Source of the DNA: Paenibacillus hemerocallicola
GTDB lineage: Bacteria; Bacillota; Bacilli; Paenibacillales; NBRC-103111
Reading direction: 5' to 3'
NCBI RefSeq assembly: GCF_006265175.1
Contig: NZ_VDCQ01000053.1
Location: forward strand, 1-64,000
DNA length: 64,000 nt
The translations under genes and the position numbers were made by a program. Every line of letters begins with the position of its first letter. The first letter of the stretch is position 1. The notes below the pieces were generated by a model. It saw nothing but the letters and a program-made list of their open reading frames with translations. It did not search any database and was not told the origin of the DNA. Of the stretch, positions 1 through 7,620 are shown in pieces.

Positions 1-171
1 GTCCGGTCGGGTTGGGGCCAGTGGGTTGAGTCCGGTCGGGTGGGTACCGTCGGGTGGGTCCGGTGGGTTTGGTCCGGTCGGTTCGGTCCGGTGGGGTTTG
101 GTCAGGTCGGTTCGGTCCGGTGGGTTGGGGCCGGTGGGTTTGGTCCGGTCGGGTGGGTCCGGTGACTCAGG
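1..171. repeat. GT-rich low-complexity tandem repeat
   Basis: The stretch is built almost entirely from variants of GGTCCGGT(C/G)GGGTGGGT and GGTTTGGTCCGGTCGG, roughly 10-17 bases per unit, drifting in phase. No frame has a convincing ribosome binding site, and the frames give only G/V/S/R or P/D/R/T repeat peptides, so I do not call a gene. The left edge is cut by the window start. Confidence 0.8.
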
Positions 172-239
172 TGTTCCAGTGCCGGATCGCAAATGGAAAA
201 CATGCAGTTATTTCTTTGGCTACAGTACTTTTCATATCC

Positions 240-325
240 GATAACTGGAAAAGATACAGCTATTTATCCTATTTTCATCTTCTGTCCTTCATAACGATGA
301 AATAGCTGTACTTTTTCCAGGTAAA
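240..325. repeat. Inverted repeat with arms of about 21 bases
   Basis: A left arm near 244-264 (CTGGAAAAGATACAGCTATTT) is matched by the reverse complement of a right arm near 300-320 (AAATAGCTGTAC followed by TTTTTCCAG) with about two mismatches, leaving a loop of about 35 bases. The same words (AACTGGA, TTTTCCA, AGTTATT) recur singly nearby at about 205 and 353. It lies between two low-complexity repeats and outside any gene. It could be a copy of a dispersed palindromic repeat; it lacks the U-tract of a terminator. Confidence 0.55.
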
Positions 326-673
326 GTTTGTTTTTGACCTTCCGAGCAACTATTAACTGGAGGTTTTCCATGTATTAATGCGTTCGACTCCCGTTCGCAC
401 TCCGGCACGGGCCGTACTTGGGCCAAAGCTCCAGTCACCGCGCCACAGGGCGCGTCTCGTCTCGGCCACGTTCGCCCAGCCTCAGCCATCCCACCGCCTC
501 AGCTCCGTCCATACCACTTCGGCCCCGTCCCCCAGCCTCAGCTCCGTCCATACTCACTTCGGCCCAGTCCCACCGCCTCAGCTCCACCCCACCGCCTCGG
601 CTCCGTCTCCCCGCCGCAGTCCGCCGCACTCGCGTCAGCTCCCTGCCAAGCCGTCAATCGAGGCAGCGGCCCC
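326..673. repeat. C-rich degenerate tandem repeat region, no gene seen
   Basis: From about 485 to 625 the phrase CTCAGCTCCGTCCATAC...CTTCGGCCC recurs at about 498, 537 and, degenerate, 577, a period near 39-40 bases. Open frames run through it on both strands because stop codons are rare in this composition. They have no ribosome binding site and encode only Ser/Pro/Arg-rich sequence, so no protein is called. It lies just downstream of the stop codon of the c-di-GMP gene. Confidence 0.55.
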
Positions 674-2896
674 TTAACATTCCGCGACCCGCTGCCCGAT
701 CCGCTCATGGAAATACACGCTGCCCATATGGGCCTTGGCACGCTTCTTCAGCTTCGCCGCCGCGCTCGAGATGTATTCGGCCGTGATCGACGAGCAGCAC
801 TCGCATACGATCAGCGACAAGGAAATATTGACCCGGTCCGTCTGCACCCGATTGCCTTCGCGGTCCAGCACCCGGACCGGTTCCGTCGGATCGAGAAAGG
901 CGGTTACGCCCGCATCGAATCTGCGGATCATTTCCTCGCACAGCCGGTTCGGCGATTCCGTCCGCGACAAGACGATGAAATCGTCTCCGCCGATATGGCC
1001 GACAAAATCGTCCGGCTCCCCGTATAGGCCGGATGTCTCCCGCAGAAGCTCCGCCGTATACTGGATCAGCTCGTCCCCTTTTTGAAACCCGTACCGGTCG
1101 TTGAACCATTTAAAAAAATCGAGATCGGCATAAATGACCGAAAAATCGCGGTTGTCCATAATGCGCCGGTTCAGCTCGCGCTGAATTTGCAGGTTGCCGG
1201 GCAGTCCGGTCAACGGGTTGGCGGTGCGTGCATGCTCGATGCGCACCTTTGTGATCGATTCCAGTATCGAACGGACGGAGGCGACTCCGATAAAACGTTC
1301 CCCGCTCGTTACGATGACGTAATCGTACAAATTTTTCGTCTCGCGCGCAGTCGACATCTGCGATACTTGATCGAGCGTAAGCTGCTCGTCCACGATCAAC
1401 GGGCTCGGGTCCATAAGGCGGTATATCGGCCTGTTCCAATAAAGCGGTATGCCGTACTGCCCGGCCAACTGCTGGAACAGCTTCTCCCGCATGACCAGTC
1501 CTACCGGTACTCCCGCCGACACGACGACCGCCGCCAGCTCGTTTTCGTTCTCCTTGAAGAAGCCGGCCGCTTCGGAAATGTTCGTTCCCGGCTCGAATAT
1601 CCGGATCGGCGCCGCAATCGCGCCGATCGTCGGGAAGCCGCCCGACCCGCGGAGCCGGTGCTGGTGACGGATTTGCTCGACGAGCCTTGGCTCGATCGGC
1701 TCCATCTTCGATGAGGGACGGGCAAGCAAATACCCTTGGCCGAAATGAATGCCCATCTGCATCAGCTTGTACAGCTCGTCCGTTTGCTCGATTCCTTCGG
1801 CGATAATCCGGATGTTCATTTTATCGGCGAAGGCAACGAACGTTTCGAGCATATGTTCCTTGATTTTGTCTTTCTGGATGTTGTGAATGAGCGAGCGGTC
1901 CACCTTGATGAAATCCGGGTGCAGCTCCGCGATCGCCTGCAGCGAGGAATAGCCCGCTCCCGCATCGTCGATGGCGATCTGATAGCCTTGGCTGCGGTAG
2001 TGCTGCAATATTTTTTTGGCCGTCGAAAAATCTTCGATCGAGCTGCGTTCGGTTATTTCAAATACGACGTTATGCGGCGACAATCCGCGCTCCTCCAGCA
2101 GCTTGAGCGTCCGTCCCGGCGTAAAATGCGGATCGTGGATGACATGCGCGGGAATATTGATGAAGACGCGCTGCTCCTTCTGCAAATCGCCGCAGCCCGC
2201 GATGGCCTTTTCCCTCGCCAGCCGGTCCAGCGTGTAGAGCAAGCCCTCTCCTTCGGCGAATTTGAACAATTCGAGCGGAGATTGAAAATCGGAGCCTTTC
2301 GGTCCGCGGGTTAGCGACTCATAGCCAAAAACGTTTCCATCGGCAAACGACACGATCGGCTGGTATACGGCGTGTATCGCCTGATTCTCGAGAATGGACA
2401 GAAATCGCTCCGTCCTCGACACGCTTTCGCCCGAGCGCGGAACCGATGAACGCCTCGCCTCGCGGATCGCCCGTTTGGCGGCATCGTATACGATTTTGCC
2501 CGTGTCCGCGTGGTCTGCCGGCATCATATAGGCGCAGCCCATCTGGAAGATCAAGGCGTCCTCGCCGAATGTTGCGGACAGCCGCTGCTCGAGCCGCAGC
2601 TTGATCTGCATGCCCACCTCACGGATGTGCAGTCCGGCATCGGGTATGCCGGCTTCCAATCCTATGTACAAGAAAAAATCTTCACCGATCGTTTTATGCA
2701 AAAATAAGGAAGGCCACTCCACTCTGTACGCTGCAAAAGCCGACTCGATGTAAGCGATGATCCGTTCGCCGAGGGGCCGGTCCCCCGACTCCTCCGGCTC
2801 GGGATATCGGGCGATATCCAGGACGACGAGTCCCGCGATTCCCCTCAGCATCCGGTTTGCGATCAAATCCAGTTCCTGTTTGCTCAAGCCGAGCAT
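674..2896 (-). CDS. c-di-GMP signalling protein: degenerate GGDEF - EAL - CBS pair - GGDEF
   Basis: About 740 residues, predicted to make and/or break down cyclic di-GMP in the cytosol. Residues about 20-165 look like a worn GGDEF fold (IGEDFFLYI where GGDEF is expected). Residues about 170-415 are an EAL phosphodiesterase domain with E-S-L in place of E-A-L, but with NIP, FEITER, DDAGAGYSS, KVDRS, AEGIEQ and GQGYL motifs kept. Residues about 425-560 resemble a CBS pair, a common nucleotide-sensing module. Residues about 575-735 are a second GGDEF domain with GGDDF at its core; the usual inhibitory-site Arg position holds Glu. The second ATG is chosen because GAGGG sits six bases before it. 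It follows phoU on the same strand after about 97 bases that contain a strong hairpin. Whether net activity is synthesis or breakdown cannot be told from sequence. Confidence 0.9.
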   Translation of the reverse strand: MLGLSKQELDLIANRMLRGIAGLVVLDIARYPEPEESGDRPLGERIIAYIESAFAAYRVEWPSLFLHKTIGEDFFLYIGLEAGIPDAGLHIREVGMQIKLRLEQRLSATFGEDALIFQMGCAYMMPADHADTGKIVYDAAKRAIREARRSSVPRSGESVSRTERFLSILENQAIHAVYQPIVSFADGNVFGYESLTRGPKGSDFQSPLELFKFAEGEGLLYTLDRLAREKAIAGCGDLQKEQRVFINIPAHVIHDPHFTPGRTLKLLEERGLSPHNVVFEITERSSIEDFSTAKKILQHYRSQGYQIAIDDAGAGYSSLQAIAELHPDFIKVDRSLIHNIQKDKIKEHMLETFVAFADKMNIRIIAEGIEQTDELYKLMQMGIHFGQGYLLARPSSKMEPIEPRLVEQIRHQHRLRGSGGFPTIGAIAAPIRIFEPGTNISEAAGFFKENENELAAVVVSAGVPVGLVMREKLFQQLAGQYGIPLYWNRPIYRLMDPSPLIVDEQLTLDQVSQMSTARETKNLYDYVIVTSGERFIGVASVRSILESITKVRIEHARTANPLTGLPGNLQIQRELNRRIMDNRDFSVIYADLDFFKWFNDRYGFQKGDELIQYTAELLRETSGLYGEPDDFVGHIGGDDFIVLSRTESPNRLCEEMIRRFDAGVTAFLDPTEPVRVLDREGNRVQTDRVNISLSLIVCECCSSITAEYISSAAAKLKKRAKAHMGSVYFHERIGQRVAEC

Positions 2897-2926
2897 GACC
2901 ATCCCTCACCCGCATACTTGTATGGG

Positions 2927-2977
2927 GTCGAACCGGAAAGCCCGATATGCCGTTATAAGAAGCGTTTCCGGTTCGAC
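2927..2977 (-). promoter_or_regulatory. Strong hairpin between phoU and the GGDEF/EAL gene
   Basis: Perfect 13-base arms, GTCGAACCGGAAA and TTTCCGGTTCGAC, flank a 25-base loop. No T-tract follows on the minus strand, so a simple intrinsic terminator is unlikely. It may be an mRNA processing or stabilising element that sets expression of the downstream gene apart from pst-phoU. Confidence 0.5.
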
Positions 2978-2993
2978 GGCAGTAGCTGTACTG

Positions 2994-3656
2994 TCAAGCG
3001 TTCAAATCGGGGCGTTTGCCTTTGACCAAATAAACGACGCTCTCGCCGATATTCGTCGCGTGATCGGCCATCCGTTCCAAATACCGGCTGACGAAGCAAA
3101 TGAGCAGCGACTGGTTGACCGTCTTCGGGTTATCGACCATGAACACGAACAGCTCGCGCAAAATTTGGCTGTGCAGATGATCGACATCGTCATCCATTTT
3201 TGCCATCCGGTAAGCGAGATCCACGTTCTCGTTTACATACGACTCGATGCTGTCGCGCGTCATCTTTTGTACGATTTCGGCCATGCGGGGAATGTCCACG
3301 AGCGGCTTGATGAGCGGCTCCTCGCCTATGCGCAGCGTCACCTTGGCAATGTCCACGGCCAGGTCGGCCATCCGTTCCAAATCGCTCGCCATGCGGAAGG
3401 CGATCAGGATCCGGCGCAAATCTTTGGCCACCGGCTGCTGTGTCGCGATCAAACGCGTGCCGATATCGTCGATATGCTCCTCGATCGCATTCACGAGCGC
3501 ATCCCCGGCGATCACTTCCCGGGCCAGATCGAGATTGCCGTCCTTGAGCGATTGGACGGATTTGACAATCGCCTGCTCCACCTTGCCGCCCATGTCGATC
3601 AGTTCCTTGCGCAGCTCGTTCAACGACGAGTCGAAATTTTGACGTTTGGTCATCAT
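2994..3656 (-). CDS. phoU: Phosphate signalling protein PhoU
   Basis: 220 residues, the normal length for PhoU, an all-helical protein built from two three-helix repeats. Both repeats carry the family motif around D(L/I)...E.M.D: SDLERMADLAVDIAKV near residue 90 and RYLERMADHATNIGESVVYL near the C-terminus. PhoU sits in the cytosol at the PstB/histidine-kinase interface and damps Pst uptake and Pho signalling when phosphate is ample. It lies 20 bases after pstB in the pst operon. Two adjacent ATG codons follow a GGGGGG stretch; the first is used here. Confidence 0.96.
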   Translation of the reverse strand: MMTKRQNFDSSLNELRKELIDMGGKVEQAIVKSVQSLKDGNLDLAREVIAGDALVNAIEEHIDDIGTRLIATQQPVAKDLRRILIAFRMASDLERMADLAVDIAKVTLRIGEEPLIKPLVDIPRMAEIVQKMTRDSIESYVNENVDLAYRMAKMDDDVDHLHSQILRELFVFMVDNPKTVNQSLLICFVSRYLERMADHATNIGESVVYLVKGKRPDLNA

Positions 3657-3676
3657 AAGTCTATAGTTCCCCCCGA

Positions 3677-4429
3677 TTAACCGAATCTACCGGTAATGTA
3701 ATCTTCCGTGCGCTGATCCTCCGGATTCGAGAACAGCTTGACCGTATCCGCGAATTCGACCACCTCGCCGTTCAGGAAAAAGGCCGTCTGGTTCGATACG
3801 CGCGCGGCTTGCTGCATATTGTGCGTGACGATGACGATCGTGTACTGTTCTTTGAGCTCTTGAATGAGCTCTTCGATCTTAAGCGTTGAAATCGGGTCGA
3901 GAGCGGACGTCGGTTCGTCCATCAGCAATATTTGCGGGCCGATCGCGAGCGCGCGGGCAATGCACAGACGCTGCTGCTGGCCGCCGGACAAGCCGTATGC
4001 CGATTTCTTCAAATAATCCTTCACTTCTTCCCACAAAGCGGAGGAGCGCAAGCTTTTCTCGACAATGTCGTCAAGCTCGGTTTTTTTCGTTATGCCATGA
4101 ATGCGCGGCCCGTACGCGACATTGTCGTAGATCGATTTCGGAAACGGATTCGGCTGCTGGAATACCATGCCGACGTTTTTGCGAAGCATCTCGACATTGA
4201 CGTCGGAATCGTAAATGTTTGTGCCGTTGACGGCGATTTTCCCGTCGATGCGCACCCCCTTGATCATATCGTTCATCCGGTTGAGCGTGCGCAGCAAAGT
4301 CGATTTCCCGCAGCCCGAAGGACCGATAAAAGCGGTGATGGACTTTTCCTCTACGGCCATTTGTATGTTTTTCAACGCGTGGAACTCGCTGTAGTGCAGG
4401 TTCAGGCGTTCGATGTCGACGATAGGCAT
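3677..4429 (-). CDS. pstB: Phosphate ABC transporter ATP-binding protein PstB
   Basis: 250 residues. The Walker A motif [19 protein letters not shown] is near residue 36, the Q-loop is [10 protein letters not shown], the ABC signature [15 protein letters not shown] and the Walker [13 protein letters not shown]. The LRTLNRMND and [11 protein letters not shown] segments are typical of PstB rather than of other ABC ATPases. It energises phosphate import by PstC/PstA. It lies 13 bases after pstA and 20 before phoU. Confidence 0.98.
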   Translation of the reverse strand: MPIVDIERLNLHYSEFHALKNIQMAVEEKSITAFIGPSGCGKSTLLRTLNRMNDMIKGVRIDGKIAVNGTNIYDSDVNVEMLRKNVGMVFQQPNPFPKSIYDNVAYGPRIHGITKKTELDDIVEKSLRSSALWEEVKDYLKKSAYGLSGGQQQRLCIARALAIGPQILLMDEPTSALDPISTLKIEELIQELKEQYTIVIVTHNMQQAARVSNQTAFFLNGEVVEFADTVKLFSNPEDQRTEDYITGRFG

Positions 4430-4442
4430 ATCGGATTCACTC

Positions 4443-5312
4443 CTATTGTTTCTTCTGGTATTTATTGCGCAAATAAATAGCGAAGGCGTTCATGCTGAGC
4501 AGCATGATGAGCAGCACGAGTATGCCTGCGGCCGCGACATTTTGGAACTCGGCCTGCGGCAAGCTGGACCAGTTGAAAATTTGGATCGGCATAACGGTAA
4601 ACGTATCGAACCACGTTTCCGGCAAATGCGCGATAAACGAGACGGCCCCGATGACGATGAGCGGCGCCGTTTCCCCGATGGCGCGGGAAAGGGACAATAT
4701 CGCCCCCGTCAAAATGCCGGGAATTGCCGAAGGGAGCACGACCCGCACGATCGTCTGCCAACGGTTGGCGCCAAGCGCGAATGAGGCGTGGCGTTGGTTG
4801 ATCGGAATGGCCCGGATCGCTTCCTGCGAAGATACGATAATAATCGGCAGCACGAGAAGCGTCATCGTAAGCGCCCCCGAAAGGATGCTTCTGTCAAAGT
4901 GGAGCAAGCGGACGAACACGGTAAGACCGAGCAAGCCGTATACGATCGAAGGAACGCCGGCCAGATTGGCGATGTTCGTTTGGATCAACCGGCTGAACCA
5001 AGTGTCCTTCGCATACTCCTCCAAATAAATTGCGGTAGAGACGCCAATAATAAAAGTAAGCGGCGCGGTGATCGCCATCAGCCACAGCGTGCCGACGAAT
5101 GCCGCTTTAATGCCTGCGTTTTCCGGCTTCCGGGACGAGAAATTGGTCAGGAAATCCCAGTCCAGCCACCCGATTCCTTTGGACAAAACTTGTATGAGCA
5201 GCATCACGAGCGCGAGAACGCCGATAATCGTCGACACGAAGAACAGGGAATGGAACACTTTGTTCGTCCGCTTGCGCTGCATGATCCGTTTCGTTTCCAT
5301 CTGCTGGAGCAT
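4443..5312 (-). CDS. pstA: Phosphate ABC transporter permease PstA
   Basis: About 289 residues with six predicted membrane segments and the permease loop [17 protein letters not shown], a PstA hallmark. It forms the membrane channel with PstC. The ATG at 5312 shares one base with the TGA of pstC (TGATG), and AGGGAGGAA lies just ahead, so translation is coupled. Confidence 0.97.
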   Translation of the reverse strand: MLQQMETKRIMQRKRTNKVFHSLFFVSTIIGVLALVMLLIQVLSKGIGWLDWDFLTNFSSRKPENAGIKAAFVGTLWLMAITAPLTFIIGVSTAIYLEEYAKDTWFSRLIQTNIANLAGVPSIVYGLLGLTVFVRLLHFDRSILSGALTMTLLVLPIIIVSSQEAIRAIPINQRHASFALGANRWQTIVRVVLPSAIPGILTGAILSLSRAIGETAPLIVIGAVSFIAHLPETWFDTFTVMPIQIFNWSSLPQAEFQNVAAAGILVLLIMLLSMNAFAIYLRNKYQKKQ

Positions 5313-6241
5313 CAATATTCCTCCCTGAACTTCCTGGAGATATAGCTTGCGAGAATGTTCATGATCAATGTGATGACGAACAGCGTTATGCCTACTGCAT
5401 AGATGGTCAAATATTCGACCGTGCCGTGCTGCGTATCCCCGGAACTGACCGAAACGATATAAGCGGTCAGCGTCTGGATGCTCTCGAGAGGGTTATAGGA
5501 CATATGCGCCAAATTGCCCGCGGCCAGCGTAACGATCATCGTCTCCCCTACGGCGCGGGACAGTCCCAGCACGAACGAGGAGACGATGCCCGAGAATGCC
5601 GCCGGCACGACGATTTTGATCGCCACCTCGAGCTTCGTCGACCCCAATGCATAAGCGGCCGCGCGAAGGGAGCGGGGCACAGCGACCATCGCGTCCTCGC
5701 TGAGCGACGAAATCATCGGGATAATCATGATGCCGACGACGATACCCGCGCTTAACGCGTTGAATACTTCCGTTTGCGGCATCAGCCACTTCAGAATCGG
5801 CGTGACGAACGTCAAGGCGAAAAAGCCGTAAACGATGGTCGGGATCCCGGCCAATATTTCAAGCACCGGCTTCAATACCGCGCGAACGCGGTCCGGCGCA
5901 TATTCGCTCAAGTAAATGGCGCTGCCGAGCCCCAAAGGCAAAGCAACGACGCTGCCGATCAACGTAATCATCATCGTTCCCGTAATAAGCGGCAAGACGC
6001 CGAATTCCGGGTCCGCAAACAAAGGGGTCCATTTCGTTCCGGTCAAAAAGTCGAGAAAGGGAATTTCCCGAAAAAATCCGATCGATTCGAAAACGAGTAT
6101 CGCAACGATTCCGATCGTAGTCAGTATGGAAATGAGAGCAAAAACCGACAAAATCGTAGGCATCAGATTGTCTGAAGAAAACCATGTTTTTTTTCGTTTT
6201 AATTGTTTGCTTATACCGGTGGTCAACTCCGTGTCCGCCAT
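5312..6241 (-). CDS. pstC: Phosphate ABC transporter permease PstC
   Basis: About 309 residues with six membrane segments and the conserved loop LGLSRAVGETMIVTLAAG. An N-terminal helix near residues 27-50 precedes the transporter core, as usual in PstC. The start at ADTELTTG is chosen because AGGGGG lies 11 bases before its ATG; the open frame runs another 27 codons upstream but passes through the pstS-pstC hairpin and has no ribosome binding site. Confidence 0.96.
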   Translation of the reverse strand: MADTELTTGISKQLKRKKTWFSSDNLMPTILSVFALISILTTIGIVAILVFESIGFFREIPFLDFLTGTKWTPLFADPEFGVLPLITGTMMITLIGSVVALPLGLGSAIYLSEYAPDRVRAVLKPVLEILAGIPTIVYGFFALTFVTPILKWLMPQTEVFNALSAGIVVGIMIIPMISSLSEDAMVAVPRSLRAAAYALGSTKLEVAIKIVVPAAFSGIVSSFVLGLSRAVGETMIVTLAAGNLAHMSYNPLESIQTLTAYIVSVSSGDTQHGTVEYLTIYAVGITLFVITLIMNILASYISRKFREEY

Positions 6242-6286
6242 ATTGCAAGAGCCCCCTGACAGCATTGAATTGAGAAGATGATAAAC

Positions 6287-6322
6287 GTGATGTCCCGGCA
6301 AGACGTACTTGCGGGACACCAC
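6287..6322 (-). promoter_or_regulatory. Intercistronic hairpin between pstS and pstC
   Basis: On the minus strand GTGGTGTCCCGCAAG pairs with CTTGCCGGGACATCAC around a five-base loop, with one bulge and one G-U pair that exists only in the minus-strand RNA. It falls 20 bases after the pstS stop. Such hairpins between pstS and pstC often let the binding protein be made in excess over the permeases by partial termination or 3'-end protection; that role is inferred here. Confidence 0.6.
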
Positions 6323-6341
6323 GATTTATGAAGAGCGATTG

Positions 6342-7340
6342 TTATTTGACGGCTTCCAGGTTTTTCGTGTATTTGTCTGCGGCAAGCTTAATATATTTTG
6401 CTTCCTCTACGAGCTTTTGTCCGTCCGCGCTGTTGTAATATTTAATGAATTCTTTGACTTGCGGTTTTTGCAACGCGCTCTTCAGCGGGTAAATGTAGAT
6501 TTCGCGGGAAAGCGGCTTGTAAGTCAGCTTCTCGATCGTTTCATGGCTTGGAAGAACGGCCGGCGATGCATCGTCAACTTTGATTCCGACGGCATTCAGC
6601 TTCGTTTTGTTTTCTTCATAGTACGAGAATCCGAAGTAACCCATCGCGTTTTTGTCTCCGGATACGCCTTTGACGAGAACATTGTCGTCTTCGGATGCCG
6701 TGTAGTCCGTGCGGGATACTTTCGCCACGCCGTTGATCGCTTCCGTGAAATATTCGAACGTGCCCGAAGCGGTTCCCGGTCCGAACAGCTTGATGTCATC
6801 GGCAGGCCATCCTTCGCGGACATCGCTCCATTTCTTCACCTTGCTGTCTTTATCCCAAATCTTCTTCAACTCGGCTACGGTCATTTCTTTTGCCCATGTG
6901 TTGTCTTTATGGACGACGACGGTAATTCCGTCAAGCGCGATCGGCATCATGACCGTATCGTCGTTTTTCGCCTTCAGGTCGGCTATTTCCTGGTCTTTCA
7001 TTTTGCGGGAAGAGTTCGCGATATCGATCTCGAGTCCGATCAGCTTCTTGATGCCGTTGCCGCTGCCGGATTCGCCGACCGATACTTTCACGTCCTTATA
7101 CTTCTTCATAAATTCTTCGGCGACGGCCGACGAGATCGGGAACACCGTGGAAGAACCGTCGATTTTGATTTCCCCGGTAAGCTTCGTTTCTGCCGGTTTG
7201 GCGGGAGCCGTGGCGCCCGTACCGCCGCTTGCGCTAGTCTTCGTATCTCCCTCGTTCTTTTGTCCGCATGCGGCGAGCGTGAGCGCCAGTACGGCGGAAG
7301 ACATCAGGATCGTTCCTTTGCGCATCGTTTGGTTCAACAA
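6342..7340 (-). CDS. pstS: Phosphate-binding lipoprotein PstS
   Basis: About 332 residues. The leader ends in the lipobox LTLAACGQ (Cys near residue 25), so the mature protein is membrane-anchored outside the cell. Phosphate-binding loops IKIDGSSTVFPI, GESGSGNGIKKL and NSSRKMKDQE are all present, followed by the PstS core with GTASGTFEYF. A GTG at 7349 would lie only one base from GAGGAG; the TTG at 7340 has eight-base spacing to that same box and is preferred. It is the first gene of pstSCAB-phoU and is preceded by a PhoP-box array. Confidence 0.96.
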   Translation of the reverse strand: MLNQTMRKGTILMSSAVLALTLAACGQKNEGDTKTSASGGTGATAPAKPAETKLTGEIKIDGSSTVFPISSAVAEEFMKKYKDVKVSVGESGSGNGIKKLIGLEIDIANSSRKMKDQEIADLKAKNDDTVMMPIALDGITVVVHKDNTWAKEMTVAELKKIWDKDSKVKKWSDVREGWPADDIKLFGPGTASGTFEYFTEAINGVAKVSRTDYTASEDDNVLVKGVSGDKNAMGYFGFSYYEENKTKLNAVGIKVDDASPAVLPSHETIEKLTYKPLSREIYIYPLKSALQKPQVKEFIKYYNSADGQKLVEEAKYIKLAADKYTKNLEAVK

Positions 7341-7398
7341 CTTGACCACTCCTCAACGATTTGTTTGTTGTTTTCGTGTTTGTTTCCGTCACATCCTC

Positions 7399-7404
7399 AT
7401 AATA
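7399..7404 (-). promoter_or_regulatory. -10 element for the pst operon
   Basis: TATTAT on the minus strand, nine bases after the last repeat of the PhoP-box-like array and about 60 bases before the pstS start. No good -35 hexamer is present, as expected for an activator-dependent promoter. Confidence 0.55.
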
Positions 7405-7413
7405 AGGGCCATA

Positions 7414-7452
7414 TGTTTTCGCAATTTTGATGTTTTGTAAACGGAATGTAAA
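7414..7452 (-). promoter_or_regulatory. PhoP-box-like array upstream of pstS
   Basis: Reading the minus strand, hexamers start every 11 bases: TTTACA (7452-7447), TTTACA (7441-7436), TCAAAA (7430-7425), AAAACA (7419-7414). The known Firmicute PhoP site is repeats of TT(A/T/C)ACA with gaps of about five bases; the first two match exactly and the last two are weaker. The position just upstream of the -10 fits activation by phosphorylated PhoP. Confidence 0.75.
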
Positions 7453-7515
7453 ATAATTCGACTTTTGTTACGGGACTTTCGACTCGTTTTTTCGTTTTCA
7501 CGGCGGTTTGCAACA

Positions 7516-7554
7516 TTTACACTTCGTTAACAGAACTCGGTCCATCCGTTAACG
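7516..7554 (+). promoter_or_regulatory. Second PhoP-box-like array, facing the chemoreceptor gene
   Basis: On the plus strand hexamers again start every 11 bases: TTTACA (7516), TTAACA (7527), CGGTCC (7538, poor), TTAACG (7549). Three of four match or nearly match TT(A/T/C)ACA. The gap from the last hexamer to a TATAGT -10 candidate at 7564 is nine bases, exactly as in the divergent pst array. Confidence 0.65.
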
Positions 7555-7563
7555 ATCGGCTCC

Positions 7564-7569
7564 TATAGT
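7564..7569 (+). promoter_or_regulatory. -10 candidate for the chemoreceptor gene
   Basis: TATAGT lies nine bases after the plus-strand PhoP-box-like array and about 50 bases before the start codon at 7621. I see no sigma-D type GCCGATAA element in this interval. Confidence 0.4.
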
Positions 7570-7620
7570 TGAAGGGGAAAGACAATTTTCGCCAAAACGA
7601 TACGAATAGGGGAGACAACG

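Noticed and set aside
378-786. Ser/Pro-rich open frames near the window start
   Set aside because: They come from C-rich tandem repeats; no start signal, no domain, and they run into the stop of the c-di-GMP gene on the other strand.
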